Shown in pieces: positions 6,830 to 15,188 of a DNA stretch of 32,528 nt (positions are counted from its first letter, which is position 1; the number at the start of each line of letters is the position of its first letter). The stretch is taken from positions 1-32,528 of the forward strand of contig JAAVDM010000047.1 of the NCBI GenBank assembly GCA_014801815.1, read 5' to 3'. The translations under genes were made by a program, and so were the position numbers. The notes beneath the pieces are model-generated. The model was not told where the DNA came from, searched no databases, and saw nothing but the letters and a program-made list of their open reading frames with translations. Origin of the DNA: Bacteroides sp. Its GTDB lineage: Bacteria > Bacteroidota > Bacteroidia > Bacteroidales > Muribaculaceae.

Positions 6830-7657
6830 TCAGAGCGGGGTAGTAGCCGGTTTGGGGCGTGAAGCGTCACCCTTCTCATCGCGTCCGGTCAGCATCTCAA
6901 GTATCTCAGGTCTGAGAAGATCTGCCAGAGCATAATAATCGAGATTAACGACAATCTCACCCGCAGCGTAAGGAGCTATTTCATAGATACCGTAGACAAA
7001 GTTCAGACCATCGATAGTAATCTCGAAATTAGTCGGGACATATATCTGATCGAGAGGTACCAGAAGTTCACGATTATTTTTAAGCTGGGCACGTACAAGG
7101 TCTTCCAGTTCCTTAGAGGCACCGGGGAGAATGAGGTCCGAGATATCGAGTATCTTATTGTCATCTATCGAATAGTTGAGGTAAGTGGTACCATACCGCC
7201 CATGAGCCGCACCGGCAGTGTAGCCGGCTGAGAAACTGCGCCATACAATCACACGCGGCGTTATAAGCACCACCGACAGTTCATTCTCTTCAAAGCTGTC
7301 GGCGGTTACTGCCAGTGTGTCAACAACCTCAACGGGAGAATATTCCTGAGTGCGTCGGAGAAGTACCTTGTCCTCATGCGTCAGGTCAACACCGGCTATG
7401 ACCTGCAGGCTGTCACGCAGGAAAGTTATATCGGCATCTCCTATTGACACAGGCATCACACCACGACCTGTGGCCCGCAGATACACAGGGTCACTGTCAG
7501 CATAAGCGCTGTCAAGATTAAGACACGCTATGCCGTCGTAGCTGTACGATTCGAGTGTCATACCGTCATGAGTCTGCTTGCTGTCAGAGCAAGAGAAGGT
7601 GAACAGGGTGCCGGTCAGCACCACAACCGCAAAAGCGGCTATTTTTATATCCTGCAT
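6830..7657 (-). CDS. Lipoprotein with DUF3298/RsiV-like domain
   Basis: The start at 7657 (MQDIKIAAFAVVVLTG) gives a clean lipoprotein signal ending FTFSC; an earlier ATG at 7723 would add a polar N-terminus and overlap the upstream gene. The C-terminal part carries the DUF3298 pattern, with a glycine-rich AGAAHGRYGTTYLNYS segment followed by LDISDLI. This fold is seen in RsiV anti-sigma factors and in PdaC-type proteins, where it binds cell-wall or lysozyme ligands. The protein should sit in the envelope, and the ligand is unknown. It is the last gene of the dgt-TPM-lipoprotein series, 59 nt behind the TPM gene. Confidence 0.85.
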   Translation of the reverse strand: MQDIKIAAFAVVVLTGTLFTFSCSDSKQTHDGMTLESYSYDGIACLNLDSAYADSDPVYLRATGRGVMPVSIGDADITFLRDSLQVIAGVDLTHEDKVLLRRTQEYSPVEVVDTLAVTADSFEENELSVVLITPRVIVWRSFSAGYTAGAAHGRYGTTYLNYSIDDNKILDISDLILPGASKELEDLVRAQLKNNRELLVPLDQIYVPTNFEITIDGLNFVYGIYEIAPYAAGEIVVNLDYYALADLLRPEILEMLTGRDEKGDASRPKPATTPL

Positions 7658-7716
7658 GATTCCGTTATGATTTTCAAATGAATGGTTGTTTTTATTATGC
7701 TGTATGAGGCAATTGA

Positions 7717-9051
7717 TTACCAACCGCCGCTGGCACCGCCGCCACCGCTGGCACCGCCGCCGAAACCGCCGCCGCCAAAGCCTCCTCCACCGAAGCCACC
7801 ACCGCCACCACCACGACGTGAGGCTCCGATAATAGTAGCACCCAAAACAGCAGCCTCCTGAGCAAGGTCAGGCTTACGCGGTATGGTGTAACGGTCACGT
7901 TTCTGATGATGACAATATTCGCACTCATAGACACGCTCCCCTACTCCATCTTTCTCCGTAGTGGCAGGTACCACAGGTTTATCATATTTCATTCTCATGG
8001 CTATAGTGTGGCATGACGGACATTCCTGATATTTCATCTGCTTTATACGGTAAGGGAAGCGTTCCACATTACCGCATTTCATACAGTGCCATACGTCATA
8101 GTCAACCGTGTTCAGACGCTCCTCAAGGTCCTGCGACGGTGACAGCCATGCATTATCCTCCTCCTCACCAAGTTTCTCCATGCGGCTGCCGCAACGATCA
8201 CATTTTATTACACGATTACGGTCACGGCGATAAAACCAGCGAGCCAGCAAAGCGAAAACAATACCGATACCTCCCGAAAGAGCAGCACCAAGCCACAAAA
8301 TTCCCTCCTGACGGCGCCAGAACTGGGCACGACTGTAAGTATTGCGATTACGGCGTGACTTTATAAGCGCAAATACAAACCATACGGCAGTGACCACAGC
8401 CATGATTATTATGACCGAAATTATGAAACTCATTATATCATCTGACGATATTGGAGGTTCCTCTCCCGGCCTATTATTGCCTGAGGCACTACGTAGCTCT
8501 TCGGCTACCGTAGGATCACTGAGAGCCGAAGCAATAGCCTCCGACGCCCCCACGACAGCACCGTCAAGGTCATTATCACGCATAGAAGGTATAACATAAC
8601 GGTCTATGATACGGCGACAGGCTATATCCGGCAGAATACCTTCTGTACCGTATCCGGTTTCGATACGTACCTTACGCTGCTCCGGAGCTATGACAAGCAG
8701 GACACCGTTGTCACGATCTTTCTTTCCCACTTTCCACTCCTTGAACAGACGGTTGGCAAAAGTTTCTATATCTACGTCTCCCATATCCGGCACGATAGCC
8801 ACAGCCACCTCGGCGGTAGTAGAATTACGCAGAGAGTTGAGACGACTGTTAACACGTGACTTAGCATCGCCTCCCATCATATTGCCGGGGTCAGAGACGT
8901 AGGCAGTACTGTCTGCCACATTGGGATTCGGCATATCAGAGGGCTTGTAGACACGGGCAGGGGCATAAAATACAGCTAACATGAATAACACCAACATAAT
9001 AAAATGCTGGTATCGTAGCTGCGCAAAACGTGTGTGTGATACTGTAATCAT
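7717..9051 (-). CDS. TPM-domain membrane protein with zinc-ribbon and glycine-rich tail
   Basis: The 444-residue protein has a signal or anchor at about 18-31, a TPM domain (about 50-175, with YVSDPGNMM near its start and DNGVLLVIAPEQRKVRIETGYG in the core) and a transmembrane helix near 205-230. A second hydrophobic stretch follows near 250-270, then a cysteine-rich region with several CxxC pairs (about 285-390). The tail is Gly/Phe/Ser-rich and ends GGGGASGGW. TPM proteins include a photosystem II repair factor and many bacterial membrane proteins of unclear role, some with phosphatase activity. The zinc-ribbon pairs are less common in the family. It lies 21 nt after dgt and is probably co-transcribed. 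An alternative start at 8997 would begin directly with the hydrophobic segment. Confidence 0.88.
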   Translation of the reverse strand: MITVSHTRFAQLRYQHFIMLVLFMLAVFYAPARVYKPSDMPNPNVADSTAYVSDPGNMMGGDAKSRVNSRLNSLRNSTTAEVAVAIVPDMGDVDIETFANRLFKEWKVGKKDRDNGVLLVIAPEQRKVRIETGYGTEGILPDIACRRIIDRYVIPSMRDNDLDGAVVGASEAIASALSDPTVAEELRSASGNNRPGEEPPISSDDIMSFIISVIIIMAVVTAVWFVFALIKSRRNRNTYSRAQFWRRQEGILWLGAALSGGIGIVFALLARWFYRRDRNRVIKCDRCGSRMEKLGEEEDNAWLSPSQDLEERLNTVDYDVWHCMKCGNVERFPYRIKQMKYQECPSCHTIAMRMKYDKPVVPATTEKDGVGERVYECEYCHHQKRDRYTIPRKPDLAQEAAVLGATIIGASRRGGGGGGFGGGGFGGGGFGGGASGGGGASGGW

Positions 9052-9072
9052 TTCGGCATTTAGAATTTTAGG

Positions 9073-10416
9073 TCATACAGCCGGCAGACTGTGACCGTTG
9101 AGTTTACGAAATAAGTCAAGAGCATATACATCTGTCATACCCGAAATATGGTCAAGTACACCTTGCAGACGACTGTATGTATCAGGGCCGGTCATATTGT
9201 ACTGGCGCGGCACCTGTGACAGAAGCAGTCGGGAGAAGTTACGCTCCGGGTGCATAACTGCCTCGACAAGATTACTCATAAGATAATTGATGATCCGATT
9301 ACCGGCTATCTCGACATCTACCACCTCCGGAGCCACATATATGACACCGAAAGCAGTGTCGGAACAGGCACGGTAGGCATCCGAGAGCAAAGGAGGCAGA
9401 CTCTCTATAAGACTGCCGGCAAAAGCCCCGCGCAATATCTCATTCTGAGAGTCGGCAAACACAGTGGCACAACCACTCACCAAAGCACCTATGACATTGG
9501 AACGCAGATAACCCACCTGTTCGTTAGGATCTGTCAGATGAAGGAGCGCACGTTCCATACGACTTTGTTCGTCAGGCCGGAAAAAAGCAAGGAAAAGGTT
9601 TCTGACCTGCGCGGTAGGTAATATTCCCAAACGGTGTGCATCTTCGATATCCATTATCTGATAACATATATCGTCGGCAGCCTCCATGAGATACACTAAC
9701 GGGTGACGCCACCAACGACCGTCGGCATTACGTCCTATACCAAGCTCGGCAGCCACCTTAAGGTAAGTAGCCTCTTCGCTGGCGAAAAAACCGAATTTAC
9801 CCTTTTCTCCGGCCAGTGTCGAAGGATAAGGATATTTGACTGTGGCTGCCAGAGTGCTGTATGTCATGGCGAGTCCTCCTTCACGACGTCCCTGAAACTG
9901 ATGAGTGAGCAGACGGAACGAATTGGCGTTACCCTCGAAATTGGCAACATCGGCCCATTCCTGCTCACTGAGCAGAGGCCGGAGAAGCAAGCCCTGGCCC
10001 TCAGTGAAGAAAGTTGAGATTGTCTTCTCTCCGCTATGTCCGAAAGGAGGATTGCCGAGATCGTGACTCAGACAGGCTGTAGCCACAATATCGCCGATAT
10101 GCCGTAAAGCCTCGCCGGCACCGCCGGGCACATCAAGAAGCAGGGCAGCCTCGTTGGCCATAGAACGTCCTACCGACGACACCTCAAGACTATGGGTAAG
10201 ACGATTGTGCACAAAGATACTGCCCGGCAGCGGAAATACCTGCGTCTTGTTCTGTAACCGCCGGAAAGGACTCGAAAAGATAAGCCTGTCATAATCGCGC
10301 CTGAAGTCACTGCGTATGTGTGGACGCGTATTGTGACATTCCTCCATGCCGAGACGCTTGTCCGAAACAAGGCGTTCCCAGCTCATGGGTGTGTCTGGAG
10401 AAATAAGATTTTGCAT
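9073..10416 (-). CDS. dgt: Deoxyguanosinetriphosphate triphosphohydrolase-like HD protein
   Basis: dGTPases cleave dGTP or other dNTPs to deoxynucleoside and triphosphate and help balance dNTP pools. The 447-residue product carries the HD-domain metal ligands H75 and the H118-D119 pair, with the family segments FRRLQNKTQVFP and HDLGNPPFGHSGE. The ATG at 10416 is chosen because the promoter at 10472-10503 lies inside the longer frame that starts at 10536, so the longer form could not be made from that transcript. The segment QFQGRREGGLAMTYSTLAATVKYP is typical of Dgt. It heads the minus-strand series with the TPM and DUF3298 genes. Confidence 0.93.
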   Translation of the reverse strand: MQNLISPDTPMSWERLVSDKRLGMEECHNTRPHIRSDFRRDYDRLIFSSPFRRLQNKTQVFPLPGSIFVHNRLTHSLEVSSVGRSMANEAALLLDVPGGAGEALRHIGDIVATACLSHDLGNPPFGHSGEKTISTFFTEGQGLLLRPLLSEQEWADVANFEGNANSFRLLTHQFQGRREGGLAMTYSTLAATVKYPYPSTLAGEKGKFGFFASEEATYLKVAAELGIGRNADGRWWRHPLVYLMEAADDICYQIMDIEDAHRLGILPTAQVRNLFLAFFRPDEQSRMERALLHLTDPNEQVGYLRSNVIGALVSGCATVFADSQNEILRGAFAGSLIESLPPLLSDAYRACSDTAFGVIYVAPEVVDVEIAGNRIINYLMSNLVEAVMHPERNFSRLLLSQVPRQYNMTGPDTYSRLQGVLDHISGMTDVYALDLFRKLNGHSLPAV

Positions 10417-10471
10417 AAGCGTATATATTGAGGAGAATACGTTTGGCCTGAGATGGCTGAGGTTTACACTG

Positions 10472-10503
10472 CAAAAATACACATTAGCAACGGTTCGGCC
10501 AAG
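10472..10503 (-). promoter_or_regulatory. Promoter of the dgt operon
   Basis: On the minus strand CTTG (10503-10500), 20 nt, and TATTTTTG (10479-10472) match the Bacteroidetes promoter pattern; the -33 element is the same CTTG variant used by the tRNA at the left end. The start should fall near 10466, about 50 nt before the dgt ATG. Confidence 0.75.
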
Positions 10504-10627
10504 AGAGTAAGCCACACAAAGATGCAGTAATGTCACGTTAAGTTTATTTAACCTTAATATTCAGTTATACCGCCCTGTAATCTTCGGATAAGGCAATAAT
10601 TAATAACGTACCTGCGTTTAAGTCATA

Positions 10628-11377
10628 ATGAAACGATGCATCTCGTCACATATAATCCGGAGGCCGGGACGGGCATTTCTGCTCGTCGCTCTGCTGCTGT
10701 GCCTGTGCGTGCCGACGGCTTTCGGCCGCCCGGGCGACAAGTTGCTCAACCGCCCTTATGCCGACAATAAACTGTGGCATCTGGGCTTCTCGGTAGGCGC
10801 CCATGTGCAGGACCTTAACTTCACCCACAACGGATATGTAACTCCCGACGGGCAGCAATGGGTCACCGAGATACCGGATTTCGCACCGGGCTTCTGCGTC
10901 AATGTTCTGGCAGACCTGCGTCTCGGTACATATTTCAATCTGCGCCTGACACCGGGTATGTACTTCGGCAGCAAGAATGTAATAATGCGCGACCTGAACA
11001 GTGACCTCCGGCAGGCTCAGGACATCAAGAGTGCCTACGTAGTGGTGCCGCTTGACCTCAAGATTTCGGGAACACGCCTCAACAATACGCGGCCTTTTGT
11101 CACCGCCGGTCTCATGGGTAGCTTCGACGTGAGTAAGAAACGCTCCGAATACCTGTGGATGAATACTTCAGACTTCTACCTCACCTTAGGGCTGGGCTGT
11201 GATTTTTACCTCCCCTTCTTCAAGCTCATACCCGAAATCAAGTTCTGTTTCGGCCTGACAGACGTGTTGCGTCATGACCGTCCCGATCTGGTCGACGACC
11301 CCGAGACATTCAAAATCACCCAGTCGCTCAAAAAAGTAAGGAGCAACATGGTGGTCATCAACTTCTATTTCGAATGA
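10628..11377 (+). CDS. porT: T9SS outer-membrane protein PorT
   Basis: PorT is an outer-membrane beta-barrel needed for type IX secretion. The 249-residue product has a signal peptide ending near residue 33 and then the family start NRPYADNKLWHLGFSVGAHV. Amphipathic strands and a terminal aromatic strand (MVVINFYFE) fit an eight-strand barrel recognised by the BAM complex. The length agrees with Porphyromonas gingivalis PorT. It opens the por operon and overlaps porP by ATGA. I found no clear promoter in the 91 nt before it; TAAGTTTA at 10539 differs from the -7 consensus at its last base and lacks a -33 partner. Confidence 0.88.
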   Translation: MKRCISSHIIRRPGRAFLLVALLLCLCVPTAFGRPGDKLLNRPYADNKLWHLGFSVGAHVQDLNFTHNGYVTPDGQQWVTEIPDFAPGFCVNVLADLRLGTYFNLRLTPGMYFGSKNVIMRDLNSDLRQAQDIKSAYVVVPLDLKISGTRLNNTRPFVTAGLMGSFDVSKKRSEYLWMNTSDFYLTLGLGCDFYLPFFKLIPEIKFCFGLTDVLRHDRPDLVDDPETFKITQSLKKVRSNMVVINFYFE

Positions 11378-12399
11378 GCCCGAATCTTCCTACTCTCAAG
11401 CGTATCGGCCGTACCACTCTCGGCCGGTTGCTGTATGCCACAGGCGTGATGCTCACACTGCTGCTGCCGGCAGCAGCCCGCGCACAAAGCGACCCTCAGT
11501 TCACACAGTACTGGGCCATTCCGGCCTACTACAATCCTGCTGTCGCAGGCTCTACCGACTGGATACGCATACGAGGCGGTGCAAAACTGCAATGGGTAGG
11601 CATCGAAAACGCTCCCCAGAGCTTCATAGCAGCCGCCGACAGTCCTTTCCGTATAGGAGCCAAACGCTTCGGAGCAGGTATCAACTTCACGCAGGAATCG
11701 CTTGGTCTGTTCAAAAATATACTTCTCAATGCCCAGCTGTCATATAATTTCAAACTCTTCGGAGGCCGTCTGGCAATAGGAGTTCAGGGAGGATATCTGA
11801 CAACAAAATTCAAAGGTTCGGAAGTCTATATTCCCGATGACGATGACTATCACAACGGCAGTGACACTGCCATACCGAACAAAGACCTCGCAGGCAACAC
11901 ATTCGATATATCGGCCGGTCTAAATTTCACACACCGGCTGTTCTGGGTGGGTCTGTCGGGACTGCATCTGCTTAATCCGACCGTACAGATGAGCCTCGAA
12001 GGGTCAGATGCAAATGACGCTCAGGAATACGAGACAGAGATGGCTCGTATGCTTTATTTGATTGCAGGTAGCAATATAGAGCTAAACAACACGTTATTTA
12101 CATTGCAGCCCTCAGTGATGGTCAAAACAGACCTCAACACCTTTACCCCCGAGGTGACGCTACGGGCCACTTACAACAAGTTTATAACCTTCGGCGCGGG
12201 TTACCGGCTCAACGAGGCGGTCAGCGTTATGATTGGTGCCGAGTACAAAAACTTCTTCTTAGGCTATGCCTATGACTATCCTCTCTCGGCCATATCAAAG
12301 GCATCGTCAGGAAGCCACGAAATAGTAGCCGGCTATCAGCTCAAGCTCGACTTTTCGGGCAAGAACCGCAACCGCCAGCGTTCCATAAGAATCATGTAA
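11374..12399 (+). CDS. porP: T9SS outer-membrane protein PorP/SprF family
   Basis: The 341-residue protein has a signal peptide cut after ARA (about residue 37) and the family signature QSDPQFTQYWAIPAYYNPAVAG immediately after it, which defines the PorP/SprF type IX secretion membrane proteins. The rest alternates amphipathic strands, consistent with a 14-strand barrel. PorP associates with the PorK/PorN ring. Paralogues of PorP are common in genomes with T9SS, but its position just before porK marks this one as the core subunit. The ATG lies within the stop of porT, which indicates coupling. Confidence 0.93.
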   Translation: MSPNLPTLKRIGRTTLGRLLYATGVMLTLLLPAAARAQSDPQFTQYWAIPAYYNPAVAGSTDWIRIRGGAKLQWVGIENAPQSFIAAADSPFRIGAKRFGAGINFTQESLGLFKNILLNAQLSYNFKLFGGRLAIGVQGGYLTTKFKGSEVYIPDDDDYHNGSDTAIPNKDLAGNTFDISAGLNFTHRLFWVGLSGLHLLNPTVQMSLEGSDANDAQEYETEMARMLYLIAGSNIELNNTLFTLQPSVMVKTDLNTFTPEVTLRATYNKFITFGAGYRLNEAVSVMIGAEYKNFFLGYAYDYPLSAISKASSGSHEIVAGYQLKLDFSGKNRNRQRSIRIM

Positions 12400-12412
12400 C
12401 GTTAAAGAGACA

Positions 12413-13897
12413 ATGATGAATATAGCAAAAGCATATCACAAGCACACACGCACCATAGCACAGACCTTAGCCGCCATAGGTCTGTGTCTGGTTTTCTCGT
12501 CGGTACTGACCTCGTGCATGTCGTCGCGCGGCAGCGGCGCAGGCGGCGAAGTGACCGGCGTAGGCGGCAGCGCCTGGGCCGAACCGACTCCTTACGGCAT
12601 GGTGCTGGTTGACCGGGGAGCCTATGCAATGGGGCCGGCAGCCGACGACTCGACATGGGGTATCAAAGGAGATGCGCGTGGCGTGTCGGTAGATGCCTTC
12701 TGGATGGACGAGACAGAAGTCACCAACTCAAAATACAAACAGTTCGTATTCTGGGTGCGCGACTCGATAATACGTGAGCGTCTTGCCGATCCGGCATTCG
12801 GCGGCAACGAAGCTTTCAAAATTGAGGAGGACAAAGAAGGTAATCCTATCACTCCTTACCTTAACTGGAACAAAGCAATACCCTGGCGCAACGCCAATGA
12901 GGACGAGCAGCGTGCCATCGAAAGCGTGTACCGTACCAACCCCATAACCGGACGTCGCGAGCTTGACCCCACTCAGCTCAATTACCGCTACGAAATATTC
13001 AACCATACCGAAGCGGCCAAACGCAAGAACCGTCTTGATCCGACCCGTCGCGAATATAACACCGACAAACCGGTACCCACCGAACTACCCACCATCTCAA
13101 AAGATACTGCCTACTTCGATGATGAGGGTATGATAGTACGCGAGACAGTCACCCGTCCCCTCACAGGCGACTATGACTTCCTCAACACCTATATAGTAAA
13201 TGTGTATCCTGACACTACGGCATGGATAAACGACTTCGAGAATGCCTACAACGAACCCTATACCCGTATGTATTTCTCACATGCAGGCTATAACGATTAT
13301 CCGGTAGTAGGTGTAAGCTGGGAACAGGCAAATGCTTTCGCTAACTGGCGTACCGACTATCTGCGCCGTTCTCTCGGCCGCGAAGGTGTATACATCGAGC
13401 CATACCGTCTTCCGACGGAAGCTGAATGGGAATATGCCGCACGTGCAGGCAACTCGGAGAGTTCCTTCCCCTGGGACGAAATGCTTCCTATGGACGAACG
13501 TGGTTGTTTCTACGCCAACTTTAAACCTATGGACGGCGACTATGTACGTGACGGACACGTGATAACCTCAGCCGTAGGCACATTCAAACCAAATGATTTC
13601 GGCCTTTATGACATGGCCGGTAACGTATCTGAATGGACCTCGACCGCCTACACTGAGAGCATTAACAAGCTGACTTCGGACCTCAATCCGGAATACCGCT
13701 ATGACGCTGCCATCGAAGACCCCTACAAGATGAAGCGTAAGATAGTGCGCGGTGGTTCATGGAAAGACGTGGCCCACAACCTGCGTAGCGATCTGCGCAT
13801 GTGGGAGTATCAGAACGAACAGCGTTCCTACATAGGCTTCCGCTGCGTACGCTCGCAGATAGGTTTTGCCAAAGGAACCCAGAAACGTAAGAAATAA
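12413..13897 (+). CDS. porK: T9SS outer-membrane lipoprotein PorK/GldK
   Basis: PorK forms, with PorN, the large periplasmic ring under the outer membrane. The product (494 residues) has a lipoprotein signal with lipobox LTSC (Cys35). Its SUMF1 fold runs from about residue 60 (PYGMVLVDRGAYAMG) to the C-terminal segment KIVRGGSWKDVAHNLRSDLR. As is typical of PorK/GldK, the SUMF1 fold is interrupted by a large insertion (about 110-285) and lacks a formylglycine-generating role. Two ATGs stand in tandem at 12413; either is possible. It is 13 nt after porP. Confidence 0.96.
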   Translation: MMNIAKAYHKHTRTIAQTLAAIGLCLVFSSVLTSCMSSRGSGAGGEVTGVGGSAWAEPTPYGMVLVDRGAYAMGPAADDSTWGIKGDARGVSVDAFWMDETEVTNSKYKQFVFWVRDSIIRERLADPAFGGNEAFKIEEDKEGNPITPYLNWNKAIPWRNANEDEQRAIESVYRTNPITGRRELDPTQLNYRYEIFNHTEAAKRKNRLDPTRREYNTDKPVPTELPTISKDTAYFDDEGMIVRETVTRPLTGDYDFLNTYIVNVYPDTTAWINDFENAYNEPYTRMYFSHAGYNDYPVVGVSWEQANAFANWRTDYLRRSLGREGVYIEPYRLPTEAEWEYAARAGNSESSFPWDEMLPMDERGCFYANFKPMDGDYVRDGHVITSAVGTFKPNDFGLYDMAGNVSEWTSTAYTESINKLTSDLNPEYRYDAAIEDPYKMKRKIVRGGSWKDVAHNLRSDLRMWEYQNEQRSYIGFRCVRSQIGFAKGTQKRKK

Positions 13898-13918
13898 CTT
13901 TTCGCATACACTCTAACT

Positions 13919-15127
13919 ATGGTTAAGATAAGGAAATACGCCAACGGCATCGAAAGATTCCTGCATGGTGAGAAGGGACAGCGTTTCTTCAACTTCGCTT
14001 ATTCAATTGGTGCCGCCATCGTAATATGGGGCGCGCTCTTCAAGATTCTTCACTTGCCCGGCGGCAGTACGCTGCTGTGTATAGGTATGGGTACTGAGAT
14101 TGCCATGTTCATACTCACGGCCTTCGACCGTCCTGCCAAGGAATATGCATGGGAAGAAGTATTCCCGGTGCTTGATTCCAAAAACCCCGATGACCGTCCT
14201 AATTTCTCAGGCGGTGGGCCCGGCGGTATGATAATAGGTGGTGCCGGCGGTGGCGGAGGAGACGTTTCAGTCTCCGGAGATTTTGAATCCTCAGGTGCTA
14301 CCGGCCACAGCGGCGGTGGTGGCGGCGGTGTCATAATAGCCGGCGGCGGTGGCGGTATCATAGGAGGCGGTGTAATAGGCGGCTCCAGTATCGTCGGCGA
14401 AACAGCTGCAGTCGGTGATGGTACTCCCGGCGGTGTCATCATATCAGGCGGCAACGGTGTAATAGGCGGCGGCGTCATAGGTGGTGGAGGCATGATAGGC
14501 GGCGGAGGTATGATAGGCGGTATTCCCGGTGCCTCGCTCACCGAGGAAGACGCCACCTCGCTTCACGACAGCATAGCACGTATGGCCGCAGCCAGCGAAC
14601 AACTTTCGCAGATGGCAGAATTGGCTACAGCCACTCAGGATTATCTAAGTCAGATTTCCGGCATAGCCTCACAGATGGCCCAGCTGCAGGAAACAACACG
14701 TCAGCTCAACGAGGTAAGCTCGGTGCTGCTTGACTCCTACCGTGCTATAACCGTCAACTCGGAAACTATCACACGCAGCTCGACCGGCTATGTGGACCAG
14801 ATGGAAAACCTCAACCGCAATATCAGCGGCCTGAATACTATCTACGAAATACAGCTGCGCGGCATATCATCGCAGCTTGAATCAATCGACCGTGTCAACC
14901 GAGGTCTCAAAGACATACGTGACATGTACGAAAAATCGGCTGACGAGTCAAGCCGTTACTGTGAGGAGACCGAAAAGATGGCCCGATACATGCGCCAGCT
15001 TAATCAGGTTTACGAAAAGATGATAACCGCTATGACCGTCAATATGGCCGCACCTATGATGGGAGGTATGGCCGGTGCCAATCCTTTCGTAACACCCAAG
15101 GACACTGATCACGAAAGCGAACGGTGA
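13919..15127 (+). CDS. porL: T9SS motor subunit PorL/GldL with glycine-rich insert
   Basis: PorL forms a pentameric inner-membrane ring around a PorM dimer and converts the proton gradient into rotation. Two membrane helices (about 23-43 and 50-68) carry K42 and the buried E60 in GMGTEIAMF, which corresponds to the conserved proton-path glutamate. The long cytosolic part usually follows directly. Here residues 97-203 (14207-14527) form a low-complexity stretch with 52 glycines of 107 residues, in Ile/Val-Gly-Gly-Gly patterns, before the coiled-coil C-terminal part (about 210-390). At 402 residues it is clearly longer than P. gingivalis PorL (about 309). It is 21 nt after porK. Confidence 0.95.
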   Translation: MVKIRKYANGIERFLHGEKGQRFFNFAYSIGAAIVIWGALFKILHLPGGSTLLCIGMGTEIAMFILTAFDRPAKEYAWEEVFPVLDSKNPDDRPNFSGGGPGGMIIGGAGGGGGDVSVSGDFESSGATGHSGGGGGGVIIAGGGGGIIGGGVIGGSSIVGETAAVGDGTPGGVIISGGNGVIGGGVIGGGGMIGGGGMIGGIPGASLTEEDATSLHDSIARMAAASEQLSQMAELATATQDYLSQISGIASQMAQLQETTRQLNEVSSVLLDSYRAITVNSETITRSSTGYVDQMENLNRNISGLNTIYEIQLRGISSQLESIDRVNRGLKDIRDMYEKSADESSRYCEETEKMARYMRQLNQVYEKMITAMTVNMAAPMMGGMAGANPFVTPKDTDHESER

Positions 15128-15188
15128 CTCTCCTCTCCCCCACTTTCAAACCTTTCACATAAGAGACAAGAGATAAGATAATTAATTT

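Noticed and set aside
10417..10536. N-terminal extension of dgt to 10536
   Set aside because: The promoter lies within it, and the extension is not like dGTPase N-termini.
14050..14556. 168-codon minus-strand proline-rich frame
   Set aside because: It is the antisense of the glycine-rich PorL insert (Gly codons read as Pro); porL is clearly the real gene.
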